Shown in pieces: positions 35,801 through 47,500 of a stretch of 64,000 bases of DNA (positions are counted from its first letter, which is position 1; each line of letters opens with the position of its first letter). The notes under the pieces are model-generated. The model did no database searches, had not been told where the DNA came from, and saw nothing but the letters and a program-made list of their open reading frames with translations. The translations under genes and the position numbers were made by a program. Origin of the DNA: Actinostola sp. cb2023 (taxonomy: Eukaryota; Cnidaria; Anthozoa; Actiniaria; Actinostolidae); contig JAUJYZ010000691.1 in the NCBI GenBank assembly GCA_033675265.1, positions 320,501-384,500 of the forward strand. The letters are read 5' to 3'.

Positions 35801-37275
35801 ATGCCTCCGAAGCGGGAATTTAGGCCACCGAAGTCTAGTGAAGAAGAAAAAAATACATTGCAAGAGAGTATTCCAAAGTCCACGCGTTGATCTACGAAGT
35901 GGTCTTTTAAAGTCTTTTCCGAATGGCAAATAGGTAGAGCCAACAAAGATCCTTCGAAAGAGCAGCGTTCGTTTGAAATTGACATTGCCAAAGTACAGTC
36001 ATTAGATACGAATATCGCCAATATGAATGAAGAATCCCTGAACTTTTGGCTGACAAAGTTTGTCGAAGAAGTGGTGAAGGTAAATGGAGAGAGGTATCCA
36101 GGAAGAAGTCTGTACATGATTGTTGCGGGCCTTCAGCGCCATCTTGCTGAAAGTGGAAATGCCATTTCACTGTTAAGTCAAAACGATAGAAGGTAAGATG
36201 TAAATAACTTTATTTCTTACGAGTATAGCTTTGATTCTGGCGTTAATTGGATTAGACTCTTTGTAAATTCGAGTTAGAATCATTTAAAATGATAGTTTTT
36301 ATTAATACTGAATTGTTCCTTTAAAGGTTGAACATATTGAGACGTGCTTTGGATGCAGAAATGCGGCAGGCGACCCAACAAGGCGTTGGTATGCAGTCGA
36401 AAATGGAGGAACGACAAGAAATAACAGAAGAAGACGAGGCTACTTTGTGGAAGATGGGTCTCATGGGTTGCCAATCAGCTAGGTCTTTGCTTTCAACTCT
36501 TTACTTTTACAACGGTAAATTATTTGGGTTGCGCTCGAAAGAGCATAGGAATTTAAGGTGCTACAATTTTAGAATAGATTTTGAGTCAGTCACCTACGAT
36601 GAAAGTTTCTCAAAAACCTACCACGGTGGTTTGAAAGATTTAAAGTATAAGCCCAGAGTAGTTAAACACGTTTGCTGCGCTGGCAAAGATGTCAATCATC
36701 AGCCGTGTATAGTAAATTGTTATGCAACTTATATGGAGAAAGTTAAACATCTAGCTAAGGATATAGATGCATTTTATTTCAAGCCAAATCCAAATACTCA
36801 GGTTTTCACTTTTTGCAGTTCACCTGTAGGTATTAATACGCTAAACAAAATTTTGCCTAACTTGTGTGAAAAAGCTGGTTTGGAATGTAAGACGTCACAT
36901 TGTTTAAGAATAACTTGCGCTTCGCGTTTGTTTCAAAATCAGGTAGAGGAGAAATTGATACGTGATAGGACAGGCCATCGATCGAATGCTTTGTTTAAGT
37001 ATGAAAAATCTAGCTTACAACAACAAACGATGGTCAGCAATCTGCTTGGACCACCGGTCGCAAATCAAAACGCTACCACTACCACTAAAGCTAGTTCTCC
37101 TGAAACAGATATAAGTGCCGAGAGCGGCTTAAACGATTTAGATCTTGAATCGTTAGATTTCGAAGTCGCAGATGAATTGTTAGGTAGCATGGTTTTACCA
37201 GATACTTCTAACGTAGACAAAGTTGTATCGTCGGGCTCGGTTTTCAATAATTGTACTTTTCATTTCAATAAATAA
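35801..37275 (+). pseudogene. Crypton-like tyrosine recombinase, nearly intact (one nonsense codon)
   Basis: Starts at ATG 35801 (MPPKREFRPPKSSEEEKNTL). Exon 1 ends 36192 at AG|GTAAG and exon 2 starts 36327 after ttaaag, joining in frame as NDRR-LNILRRALD. The catalytic domain in exon 2 shows the box I Arg (FGLRSKEHRNL), box II H-x-x-R (SHCLRITCASR), the later His (RTGHRS) and the nucleophile Tyr (LFKYEK), so the active site is complete. The only lesion I see is TGA at 35888-35890 between KSTR and STKWSFKVFSEW, where relatives have a sense codon. About 446 residues. The C-terminus is Ser/Asp-rich. The enzyme would cut and rejoin DNA through a 3'-phosphotyrosine in the nucleus. Confidence 0.85.
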
Positions 37276-37350
37276 GCCACACAATTAAAATAAATGTTCT
37301 GATTATTCAAATTAATGGCTGTTATATTTTATTTCTACTATCTATGAACA

Positions 37351-37434
37351 TGAAGCATTATATAGCATCACACGTGGCATTATATATTAATATTAATATA
37401 TAATGCAACGTGTGTCATTATATAATGCTTCATG
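37351..37434. repeat. 84-bp AT-rich palindrome
   Basis: catgaagcattatatagcat mirrors the right half (attatataatgcttcatg) around attaatattaat. Directly downstream of the recombinase gene, where it could form a 3' hairpin. Confidence 0.85.
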
Positions 37435-37612
37435 TTCATTTACTTTCTATTGTTCTTCTATTCTACCCCATTATTCCCCTGGGCCGCATTCAAATCCCTC
37501 CCCGGGCTTTAAGTTTCAAACGCATTTTATGTAGTATAGAGTGCTTTCCTCGTGACCAGTGAGGAGCATCGGATTGGACAAAATGGTTATGAATTATTAA
37601 TGAGTTTTTTAA

Positions 37613-39156
37613 TTATTATATAGACAACCACTGGATATGAGCAAGCAAGCGCTCTGATTGGTTCGCTACTACTAGGCTATCAGCTCTTATAACCCATCGA
37701 TAAATTTTCGCGCGCGCCCATTGGTTAAAAAGGGTCACGTGGTACGATTTCACTGGACGCATGTCAGGTAATATCCCCCACTTTGGAGAAAAATGAAATT
37801 ATCTGAACTTTTTTAAGACTGTAATGTATTTTTAATAGGTAAATTGGCTTGTATAACATACATGTGGTGTACTTTTTCCCTTTTGGGGGATTTTAACGTC
37901 GATACGACAGGTATTTGAGGTATTTTTATAATTTTTCGATCCTTGAACTACGAACAAACGTCAAAATCGGCGCACAAAAAGTCACTCAAATAAAACCCAA
38001 AATATCAAGCAAACCACTCAAAAAGCTTCAAAAACTATCAATCTTTTATTTTCGAATGCGTTTTTAGAAGTTTACACATGAAACGATCTCAAACGGAACG
38101 GATATTTGAACTCGATGAAACTTGTTTTCCTCATCCGTCATTTTGTTTCGGTTTCTTCAACATTGAAGTCGACGTCGATAATTTATCGAAGGGTTATAAA
38201 ATAAATAAACCCCTTTCTGGCTTACTGGTATATCGGCTGATAATGTCCTTGGCTTAAAGATGGTCCTCAAAATATCACAGTTGCCCTCGAAGCTTCGCTT
38301 CTCGGCCAACTGTTCATTTTTCGGACCATCACTCAGCCGCGGACATTATCAGCCGATATACCAGTCGCCAGAAGGGGTTTATGTACTAAATATACCGTGA
38401 GTAGAGAAATCTGTCAAAATGGCCGAACAATTTTCTAAATTTACGAGCGAAGATTTCCTTTTCTTCTCGATAGATTCTCAATAAAAGTAGATCCGAATAA
38501 ATTACAAACTGAGTACATATAAAACTAAGATGTTTTGTGGCAATAAAAATTGCTTTTTACATGGTTTTCGGGACGAAAAACATGAGATTTGTTGACTGAT
38601 ATTTTTACAAAGAAATAACAAACAAATTGAAAACTCGCCATTCACGCGAAACAAATATCATTCCGATGATTATACAACTGTAGGATGTGTACCAAATTAT
38701 GGGAAAAAGAACCAGATATGTCTAGAACTGCCTGGCAATAGTAAAACTGTGAATATCCACGTTGAAAGTCATTTAGCAGGCGAAAACCAAACGGCTCCAA
38801 CGGCCTCGAATGCCGTGAAGTAAACTCGTCAAAACCGACAACCTCGTTGGTTTCCTCAACATTGTCCAAGATTTCAAGAATTTCGGCTTTGAACTTGTAT
38901 TTCTCAATCCTTTAGCATGTTTTCGAAGTCTTTTGGTGTGATTCAGACGACATTTTTGGAAGATAAAGTAACACAGAAGCTTTTAAAACTTGGACTGATT
39001 TCATCGATCAAGAAACGTTTGGTAAACACATGATCGCCTGGTTGTGTTGTACCGCGTTGTACGCATGCATGGCGGTAATGTTTTGTACGAAAAGCGGAAA
39101 TAAATATTACTTTTACCGAAAACATATTCACAATCCAGTGGTTGTCTATATAATAA
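37613..39156. mobile_element. 1.5-kb element with 24-bp inverted repeats abutting the recombinase element
   Basis: ttattatatagacaaccactggat at 37613 onward (given here only by its core atagacaaccactggat) is mirrored exactly at 39133-39156. The left end is 2 bp from the recombinase element. It contains a large palindrome (38205-38382) and no convincing gene. Words such as ctctgattggtt and gctatcagct are shared with the MITE at 858-1071. Confidence 0.65.
38205..38382. repeat. 178-bp palindrome, apex CCCTCGAAGCTTCGCTTCTC
   Basis: ataaaccccttt-ctgg, then actggtatatcggctgataa, pair with the right side ttatcagccgatataccagt...ccagaaggggtttat. Arms of about 45 bp, then a diverged inner part. Confidence 0.8.
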
Positions 39157-39242
39157 AACAATTATTCCACTCAATCTCGTCGTACTCGACAGGAGCCTCG
39201 TTGGCTCTCATGTACGACTCGATTTCGTGGAATAATTGTTAA
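39149..39242. repeat. 94-bp palindrome, apex GAGCCTCGTTGGCTC
   Basis: caattattccac...tcgtcgtac pairs with gtacgactcga...gtggaataattg. The 18-mer tataataaaacaattatt at its left edge recurs exactly at 52178-52195, the left edge of another palindrome, so the two are related elements. Confidence 0.8.
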
Positions 39243-39313
39243 ATATAAATAAATATAAAAGATTGATTTACAGCCAAAAAATATATAATTAATAATTTTA
39301 CATGTTATTGTGT

Positions 39314-39353
39314 GCAGTGGCTAAAGGAGCTTAGCTTTCGAGTTAGCCACTGC
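39314..39353. repeat. 40-bp hairpin gcagtggcta/tagccactgc
   Basis: 10-bp perfect stem with loop aaggagcttagctttcgagt. Confidence 0.75.
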
Positions 39354-40202
39354 TTAATTAATCATACAAAACTGCAAATTATCCCGTTGGCTTTGTTGTC
39401 GATCGGCCTTTGACTTTAAGCTATTTTGTACAAGTCATACATGCATGTAGCTTCACAATATCACTGAATCAGAGGTATCGTATTTACCTCAACAAATATA
39501 ACTTTGTCTGAACTCTTTTGCCTGCGGAAAACTAGTCTGCAGATCAGCAGTAACCGCGTAGTTAACAAATCCATCATGTCCTGTGAAATGTTGAAGTTGC
39601 AAGCGGCAGTTCTCTGATCGGATTGAAAGTACAACAAGAAACTTTGAACGATTTATTAAAGTCTTATGAGGATAGAATAAGTCCGTAGCTTCATATATTT
39701 CCAATTAAGCATACTTACAGGTTTGACAAGACTGATTCAGTGATTGTGAAAAGTTGAGCTGAACTTCGCTCCGGCGTGAAAATTATCCTATCATCACTTT
39801 TAGTCTTTTTGGTTGTAAGTTTTCGTTAACTATGAACTGGTTATCCATATCTAAATCTATGGTTGTGTTTCTGTTTTAAATTTTCCGTAAATCTAGACGT
39901 TAAAACGATTGAAGGAGTGAAGAAAACAACTTTTGTCCTTCAAATAAACTGATTTTATGCTTGATTCCTATTGGCTAGCGTAGCGAAAGACTGAACACTG
40001 CACTGGCTTTCTTTGCGACGCGCGATATAAGCGACTCAAAATTGTCTAAATACTATAACTTTTTATCATATACATACCAAGATTTACTCACTGAAAACCT
40101 GTTTAATAAATTTTCGTTCATTTACTCTTTCTAACCAATCAGAGGCCGCGTATCATTTTTTCACGTGTGAGAAAAATGATACGTCCAATCAGAAGCTAGT
40201 TC
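39354..40202. other. 5' flank of the second recombinase gene, nothing else recognised
   Basis: 40125-40195 contains ccaatcag boxes and a tatcattttt/aaaaatgata hairpin just before the ATG, possibly promoter or element-terminal sequence. Confidence 0.4.
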
Positions 40203-41751
40203 ATGTTTGACAAAAATATCAGTTTGCAAACAACAACTGGCGACGTTTTTTCTCCTACAAGATTCAGTCAAGGTATTTACTCTAAATATTTTGTTCAAAA
40301 CATGAATGAAATAAGATTCTCATCACTGGAATGCTGCAACGACGAATACATTGATGGTCTGGCCCCGGTTGCTCGAAAGGTGAATAGCGCTATCCACCGG
40401 ATAAGTCTTATCCAACGGATAAAATTTATTGGATAACTGCATCAGTTTTATCCGTTGGATAGGACTTATCCGGTGAATAGCGCTATTCACCTTTCGTGCA
40501 ATCGGGGCCTGGATAACAAAAATACAAAAGAAAAAACCAGTCGAGACGTAAAACTCTTGAAAGACTTTTTAAAGTACAAGAACGAGGAAAGAGAGATTCA
40601 AGATATTCCTCCAGAGAAACTAGATGAGTATTTGGCCGAATTTATTCTCTCAGTTTAGGCGAAAAGACGGAGAAAACTTTGAACCATCGAACTTAATTAA
40701 GATCATTTATTTCAAGTTTTGAGAGGTATTTGAAACGCCAGAAGTATCCAGCAAGTATTATAGCCGGAGATTTGAGATTACTCGCAAATGTCTTTCCTCT
40801 AAACAAAAGGAGCTGAAAAGAGAAGGCCGAGGCAATAAAGACCATGCAGCAGCTACATTGACAAATAAAGATATCGAAGTTCTCCATGAAAAACAACAAC
40901 TTGGTGTTCATTCTGTAGAGTCAATTATAAATACCATTTGGTTTAACAACTCTATTCATTTTGGCTTACGAGGTTGCCAAGAGCATCGAGAAATGTGTTG
41001 GGGAGACGTGAAGTTACTCAAAGATATACACACGGAGTCGAGTATCTAGAATATACAGAGAGACAAACAAAAACTAGAACAGGTATTGACCCTTCTGATA
41101 CAAGGAAAGTCAAGCCGAAGATGTTTGCCACTTCAAACGACAAAAATCCTATTGCTGTTTATAAACTGTACAGCGAAAAGCGACCAGTGAACATGAACAA
41201 CCCCGAATCACCGTTTTATCTCGGAATTAACCACACAAAGAAAGAAAACACCGATAAAAACTGGTTCAAGTCAGCTGCCATGGGTGTCAACAAACTTTAT
41301 TCACTGATGAAAACCGTGTCCAAAAAGGCAGACCTGGATAATGAACGACTTACAAACCACAGTGCTCGTAAATACATGATACAAAGTCTGAATGACAACG
41401 AAGTACCGCCTTCACATATTATGCAAATCAGCGGCCATAAAAATGTTCAGAGCATTACAAACTACAGCAGTGTAAATTAACATTCTAAGTGCTGGAAATT
41501 CATATCCAATTGTTCCACAAAGAACTGCCGTGGAAAAAACGGAGCTGCAGTCTGCTCAAGCTACAACAACAATAACAAGTACAGGATCGGCCGAAGGACA
41601 AATGTCATTCAAATTATTTGAAGGCGCTTTGATTCACGGAGGAGAATTTCATATTTCAATAAACACCTTAAACCAGTCGCCAACTGTACCTACCATAACC
41701 AAACATACAGAAAAGAAATGGAAAAGAATAAAGATTCTAGATTCAGATTAG
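40203..41751 (+). pseudogene. Second Crypton-like tyrosine recombinase, broken
   Basis: Reads MFDKNISLQTTTGDVFSPTR to DEYIDGL, is split by a MITE (40361-40509), and resumes DNKNTKEKTSRDVKLLKDFL, EKLDEYLAEFILSV. It then needs frame changes to RRKDGENFEPS, KRQKYPASIIAGDLR and KDIEVLHEKQQLGV. The catalytic part has box I Arg (HFGLRGCQEHREMCW), H-x-x-R (NHSARKYM), His (ISGHKN) and Tyr (ITNYSS). A Ser/Thr-rich tail continues to 41751 after another frameshift at about 41480. The ZMYM/QRICH-like architecture (DUF3504 type) differs clearly from the 35801 protein, so it is a separate lineage. Confidence 0.8.
40361..40509. mobile_element. 149-bp palindromic MITE inserted in the recombinase ORF
   Basis: ggccccggttgctcgaaagg and its inverse at the right, with repeated ggataagtcttatcc-type inner palindromes. 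Removing it restores IDGL-DNKN in one frame. A ctgg target duplication is plausible. Confidence 0.82.
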
Positions 41752-42137
41752 TCTTATTCATACGCAAAACAGTGTTTTTCATCAACTTTGAAGGACTTTA
41801 ATTTATTTATACGTTGACTGATCCTGTTTGATATTGTTAAACTTTTGATATTGAAAATTAAAGACTATTGTTCTAGTGAAACGGACTAATATTTCAGTTA
41901 CTGTATTGAGAAATCTCAGTATGTATACGATAAACAGAAAACAGCATGGAAAGTGCTTTGTACAGTTTTTATTCACTCGTGATAAGTATCATATATTTAC
42001 ACTTTCATGCTCGAGTATCTTCTATATAGAAGAGAAAATCTACTTGATACATAAGGCCCTAATCACGCATGCATGTTTTAACCGAGTCACGCAAACACTG
42101 TTCCAAGGTGTTTTTTTTGTATTACAGTAACTTTCTT

Positions 42138-42521
42138 CAGGAGCCCATAAGTAGGAGCATCCATGTAGCATTAAAATCTGTCACGGCGTTTGAACAAATT
42201 TGGCTCAGTTTTTTAGAACACGAAATTGACTAATCACTGTTGCTGCAACGAGTTGCGGCAAATAAAACGCAGTTGCAACAAATAAAACGAGTTGCTGCAA
42301 ATAAAACGAGTTGCTGCAAATAAAACGAGTTGCTGCAAATAAAACGAGTTGCTGCAAATAAACGAGTTGCTGCAAATAAAACGAGTTGCTGCAAATAAAA
42401 CTGGAAGTGCATAGTGATTGGTCAATTTCGAGAAATCATGTTGTAAAAATAACCAAACTTGTTCAAACGCCGTGACATAAACACAATATGTAGCATGGAT
42501 GCTCCTACTCATGGGCTCCTG
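42138..42521. mobile_element. 384-bp MITE with 7-bp target duplication and internal 19-bp minisatellite
   Basis: Ends CAGGAGCCCAT and ATGGGCTCCTG with about 100 bp of imperfect inverted arms. ctttctt is duplicated on both sides (42131-42137 and 42522-42528). The centre is eight or so copies of gagttgctgcaaataaaac, including a one-base-short variant. Truncated relative at 343-455. Confidence 0.85.
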
Positions 42522-42740
42522 CTTTCTTGCAATTACAACTCAAGAGGTTTGTTTAAACATTAGTAAGACATACTATTTTCAAATTCTCGTAGCTTCTCAA
42601 TTTTTTTCTTAATATTTTCATGTTACAATATTAATTAACATAATTTGATATTGTAAATTTTATTGACATACTTATGTATATATAGCACCTATTTCAATAA
42701 AGGTTGTCGAAGACATCAGTCCATAGGCGATAGGTTATAC

Positions 42741-43299
<559 letters not shown>

Positions 43300-43379
43300 A
43301 GAAAAATAATATATTGACGCGACTCAACTCTCTACAGTTTTTGGGTCATTTGCACCCTGAGCATCCCATAATGTTTTAG

Positions 43380-43710
43380 CCAAAACAATAGAATCCAAAA
43401 TGGCCGCCGTATATGTACTCCGCATTATGACCTCATTATGCGATCCTCGAGCGCATGCGCGTAGACCACTCTTCAAAGGTGTATTGTTATGTAAATCACG
43501 ACCCTATATAAACCCAGTGCCCGATGTCGCCCTCTTCTTCTTCTTTCGTGCGTACAAGCGTCTCAGGTCAGTAGATTTCTCTTCAAGCTTTCTTGTTTCA
43601 CTTTTATTAGTTGAGCCGGTCTATCAACTCGATACCTGGTTAACGACCATTCTTTCGTTCTCTCTCCTAATTCTTTTTTTAGAGGAAATTTGATATCTCG
43701 AGTGCCCAAA
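43380..43710 (+). promoter_or_regulatory. Promoter/leader of a YR retroelement (candidate)
   Basis: atggccgccg, gcatgcgcg and a TATA-like ccctatataaa (43503-43513) precede a pyrimidine-rich start region. A possible short intron runs from caggtcagtag near 43565 to ttttttag at 43682, followed by the gag ATG at 43711. Confidence 0.45.
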
Positions 43711-44747
43711 ATGTCCGATAATGAAGAAGCCCTCCTTAAGCTTCGAGCAGAATCAATTGACCAAGCTTTGGAGCCGTCGGCGAACAATTCAAATTCCTCA
43801 ACAGATTTTCTGTCAGAAAGTACACTTTCAAAGCTTCATAAAGGCCTTGGTTTGGACCTACTTACCAATGCGTTTGACGAACTGAAGGATTTTGTCATTC
43901 GATCGAAGCGTTCAAACCCCGCTTCAGATGAGAGTCCTGAGAGACCTCACAAATTAAACACAGGCGTTCAGCCAAATCTAGCACCTCTAGAGTACGTGAT
44001 ACGTACGAGGGCTTTAATCAAGAACCTTGTTCCTCTAGAGTACGTGATACGTACGAGGGCTTTAATCAAGAACCTTGTTCCTCTAGAGTACGTGATACGT
44101 ACGAGGGCTTTAATCAAGAACCTTGTTCCTCTAGAGTACGTGATACGTACGAGGGCTTTAATCAAGAACCTTGTTCCTCTAGAGTACGAGATACGTACGA
44201 GGGCTTTAATCAAGAACCTTGTTCCTCTAGAGTACGTGATACGTACGAGGGCTTTAATCAAGAACCTTGTTCCTCTAGAGTACGTGATACGTACGAGGAC
44301 AACGATCATCAGAGTCAGACCTTTGACCCTACACTCTCACTTATGCCTTCTGGTTCAGAAGGCGAGGGTAACCACGAAGAATGCGTCGACAGTGTAGAGG
44401 AATTTGGCCTAGCGCCATCCTTGTTTGATTCTTCAGATTCTTTTGGTCCAAAAGTTTCTGACGCATTGGCACAAAGGATTAATGAGTCATTCACCAAAAA
44501 ACCCGTCAAAATGAAGGCGGTCGCCGAGAATTACAGGACGCCTGAGAATTGCTCTCAGGCATGTGTTCCAAAGATCAATCAGGCTCTGTGGGCTGAACTG
44601 CCGAAACCTGCAAAACTTCGAGACTTTGGTATCCAGGAAATCCAGAAAAACATGGTTAAGGTTTCCCAGATATTGGCCGTCACGGCCGAGTCGGTCAATT
44701 CAATAGTCCAGTTCCGAGTTCAATGGCCAAGAATCGAAGACAGCTAG
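43711..44747 (+). pseudogene. DIRS/Ngaro-type gag (ORF1) with internal repeat expansion
   Basis: Starts MSDNEEALLKLRAESIDQAL, LHKGLGLDLL. Past the repeat block, a frame one step away gives LMPSGSEGEGNHEE, FTKKPVKMKAVAENYRTPEN, CSQACVPKINQALWAELPKP, then RDFGIQEIQKNMVKVSQILA. The PeNC....VPk.N...W..L....K.RD..(I/L)Q..Q..(M/L) block is typical of gag-like ORF1 of DIRS/Ngaro-type tyrosine-recombinase retrotransposons. Ends abruptly (RVQWPRIEDS, TAG). No RT, RNase H or recombinase of this element follows, so it is a truncated copy. Confidence 0.6.
43981..44300 (+). repeat. 48-bp tandem repeat inside the gag ORF, about 6.7 copies
   Basis: Unit cctctagagtacgtgatacg + tacgagggctttaatcaagaaccttgtt. 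One frame reads PLEYVIRTRALIKNLV and the other SSRVRDTYEGFNQEPC. The first is in frame with the 5' gag, the second with the 3' gag, so the array edge carries the frameshift. One unit has gag instead of gtg. Confidence 0.93.
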
Positions 44748-45717
44748 TATGGCTGCCAAATTCTATTGAGTATGCGCAGTACGCTCATACAAAATGGCGT
44801 CCTTAGGACAGAATGACTGGGGAATCACAAAAAATATAAATAAAAGTACTTTACTTGAGACACGTACTGTTTGCGAACATCTTACAAGCTTCGTGTTGAC
44901 TCATTACATCGTTAGGTGTCCTTTTCTTGTAGATTTAACGGCATAGAATAGGTGCAAAACTGTGTTGAAGTTCTGAGCTTAAGCTGTATTCAATCCTATA
45001 CAAATATACTGTATTTAGCCAAACGGCCCAAAGTATTCAATTTGTAGCGCCACTGATGCCAAAGTGCGAACATCGTAAGTAGTTTATCGAAGAGTGTTCG
45101 ACGATTTCCTTTAGTTCATTTGACAATTAAACTTCGATAAAGTGGTGCACTTTTGGATCAAAAACCAAGAAAAACAGCTGAACTAGCAAAGTCAAGTTCG
45201 ACAAGTTTTGATTGGCAAAACTAGACATTTTAAGTCGGTTTCTTCGTGTTCTCACTCGAAGCAGTCGAGTTGGTCCGCCATCTTGGCCTATGCAATCACA
45301 CAAGGGCCTGGGTCTAGAAATACGTCATAATTCGTTTGAATGATAATTTATGGCATTTGACATAAAACTGCGTTCACGAGTGAATTTTGGTCGCAAAATG
45401 GATATATCAACGTTTATATTAGTCACATCGTGAACATATCACGATAGAGCTAAGAGTAATGGAGGTTTTACAAGATATATAACTTATTTAGAGCTATATT
45501 CTAGTCAATAAATGCCTACAATAACTATACTACAACTCATAGCCCACTAAAAGCACAGGTAGCCCACTTACAATTCTAGACAATAAATTCTCCAATTGCA
45601 AAATCTAACTATCGATCTACCTTGAAATCTTACATTTGGCATTTATTGTGTATTTGTGTACAGTTATACACTTCTCAAACTTTAGTACAATTCTGCTGGG
45701 GCTAATTAAATTAATCC
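44748..45717. other. Non-coding stretch, nothing recognised
   Basis: Downstream of the truncated gag. No RT motif seen on either strand. Confidence 0.45.
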
Positions 45718-45850
45718 TTTTGTCTCTGTTTCAAATCGAGTCTACGTGCGAAACCTTTCTTATGCAAATGAGTTTTCCTTTTTCATGTAAATAAAACTCA
45801 TTTTCATATGAAAGGTTTCGCACGTAGACTCGTTTTGAAACAGAGAAAAA
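45718..45850. repeat. 133-bp palindrome with about 55-bp arms
   Basis: tctgtttcaaatcgagtcta, cgtgcgaaacctttc pair with the right side gaaaggtttcgcacgtagac tcgttttgaaacaga. The apex is AT-rich (tttcatgtaaat). Confidence 0.82.
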
Positions 45851-46703
45851 AGGAACTCGGAACTGGACTATTCAATTCACTTTTGTTCACACCACAGGCA
45901 GCCCAAGCTCGACACGTTTGTAAGGGAATGTATGGGGATTATAATATGCCGTATTTTATTTGGAAATCTTTAATAAAAGATTGTCAACTTTACCTGTTGT
46001 GTCATTATATTGATTGTTGACTCCTGTGTGCAGTTTGGGAGAATTTAGAGGGGTATTCACTAAAGAAATCCCCCAGTATAAATAAATGACAAGGTAGGAA
46101 GCTGGCGAGCCGAATTCGCTTTCGATGGAGTCACTTCTAACCGTTTTTCTCAGTAAATACGAATCGGATCAGGAATTTGCTTCACAGGGGCACGAAGTGA
46201 TATTTTTCCAATAAATCTGTGCCTCGTGCGACTCTTTCGCTTCTTTCGTGCTTAACAACCTCCCGCGTGCATCTAAAACTCGACAGATGCACGCTAGGCG
46301 TTCACCAATCCTTTACTTGATTAAACAATAGGTTATATGACTTTCTAAGCTTTTCAAATACCTCACTACAGAGAAAACTAAACTGAACGTACTTTTCTTC
46401 CTTTCATTTCGAAATATTTATGTAAACTACTCACTATCTCATTGTTCGCGCATTCGGGTAAATCTCGGTGCGACTGATTCTGGAAAAGACTATTTAACAG
46501 TCTATTTCTCGTGCAACGTTTTTGCTGGATACCGTTCGTCATTAACGTCTTCACCTGCAATTGCTTCCAATTCGGTCGCGCTGCGCGCTCGGTCATTATT
46601 TCTAAAAGGCATCTATCCTTTACCTCCTCTGCATGAGTGAGATCCAAACTGGTAAATGGCTTCTTAGCTTACATGTACATTCTTGTTTCTGCTCATGCAA
46701 CAG
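45851..46703. other. Receptor intron upstream of the mini-exon
   Basis: The minus-strand frame 46378-46647 (89 codons) has no family motif. ggtcgcgctgcgcgctcgg near 46573 is a short palindrome. Nothing else recognised. Confidence 0.45.
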
Positions 46704-46763
46704 GACATTGACTCCAGGATCATATTTGGGCTATTGCAACTAACGACATCAGTCATGTGTAAG
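46704..46763 (+). CDS. GABA-B-like receptor mini-exon (20 codons) D-DSRIIFG
   Basis: A 60-bp exon between atgcaacag (ending 46703) and aag|gtatgt. It reads DIDSRIIFGLL then TTSVMCK, matching the strand-helix KDARIIVG..A..VFCE of GABA-B receptors. It continues directly from the HMK that ends the previous exon. Phase 0 on both sides. Such a small exon would be missed by most gene finders. Its identity rests on the motif, the splice sites and its colinear position between two well supported exons. Confidence 0.78.
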
Positions 46764-47067
46764 GTATGTATAAGCTTTGATTGATCGATTCAAAATTAGT
46801 CACGCTGATCGACTGCAGGACTCAATGTTTTATTACAATTTTCCTTGTTCTCGCATATGTGTAACGTAATAAACACAACTTCTATAAAACGTACGTATTA
46901 TATATATATATAGTTTGTCATTAACGTTGTCCAGCTAAACAGATATTAAATGTCACGTGTCTCTTCATATATTCGTATTGTGTGCACAAAACAAGCAACC
47001 CCACAAGCAACCCCACAAGCTTTAGCTTTAAATAATATCGTGTTTAAATAAAAGAAGAAAAATTAAT

Positions 47068-47321
47068 CTATCGCTTTTTACCGGTGTCGGAAGACTGGGG
47101 CTTGGCGGCCGGGGGTGGCTGATTGAAAGACTTACGGGGGCCACGAAAAGTACAATTAGTGGCACGATGAGACCCTTGGCACTTGAAGCAGGAATGCTTA
47201 AAAGCGCAACCTGAGCAATCGCTCCCTTTATGGAAGAGGTAACAAAACCCCTTCGGGGTGGGAAAGTATCGGCTTGTTGGCACGGTGCCTCCCTGTCCCT
47301 GCCCAGTTGGAGATGGTTTAG
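47068..47321 (-). CDS. Terminal exon with CCCH/CCHC zinc cluster, TE gag-like
   Basis: On the minus strand tacttcag (AG at 47323-47322) precedes a frame reading KPSPTGQGQGGTVPTS, FCYLFHKGSDCSGCAFKHSC, FKCQGSHRATNC, then a basic Pro/Gln-rich tail to TAA. The C-x(7,8)-C-x2-C-x4-H and C-x2-C-x4-H-x4-C spacings resemble nucleic-acid-binding zinc clusters at the end of gag-like proteins of invertebrate retroelements. The upstream exon was not found. It lies in the receptor intron on the opposite strand. Confidence 0.5.
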
Positions 47322-47500
47322 CTGAAGTACATAGTTGTTTTAAATTGCAATAACATGAATGTATAAACGAATTGTGATAACCCCATTTTAAATAAGATAA
47401 CAAGGTTGACATATTTTAACGAGATAAAGAATTAACATCAATTCTCTTTTAAAATATTAAACGCAAAGGGAACCGCAAATTTCGCTGAAAGACATTTGAG

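Larger units (their letters stand above)
35575..37610 (+). mobile_element. Tyrosine-recombinase (Crypton-like) element inside 38-bp inverted repeats
   Basis: aaaaaactcattaataattc...cattttgtccaat at 35575-35612 is the exact reverse complement of 37573-37610, and the match continues imperfectly inward (cgatg). The enclosed 2.0 kb holds a single two-exon recombinase gene with about 0.19 kb before it and 0.3 kb after it. Cryptons classically lack terminal inverted repeats, so this arrangement is notable. No target duplication was identified. Confidence 0.75.

Noticed and set aside
38642..38869. Minus-strand frame MDNVEETNEVVGFDEF as a recombinase N-terminus
   Set aside because: Too short, no catalytic part on that strand, and no family motif I can name.
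45892..46017. Receptor exon candidate with CKGMYGDYNMPYFIW
   Set aside because: Superficially like the GMYG..Y.W segment, but it is upstream of the SRIIFG mini-exon, out of domain order, lacks proper splice context, and the true segment is at 48742.
46378..46647. 89-codon minus-strand ORF
   Set aside because: No motif. It overlaps a short GC palindrome and receptor intron.
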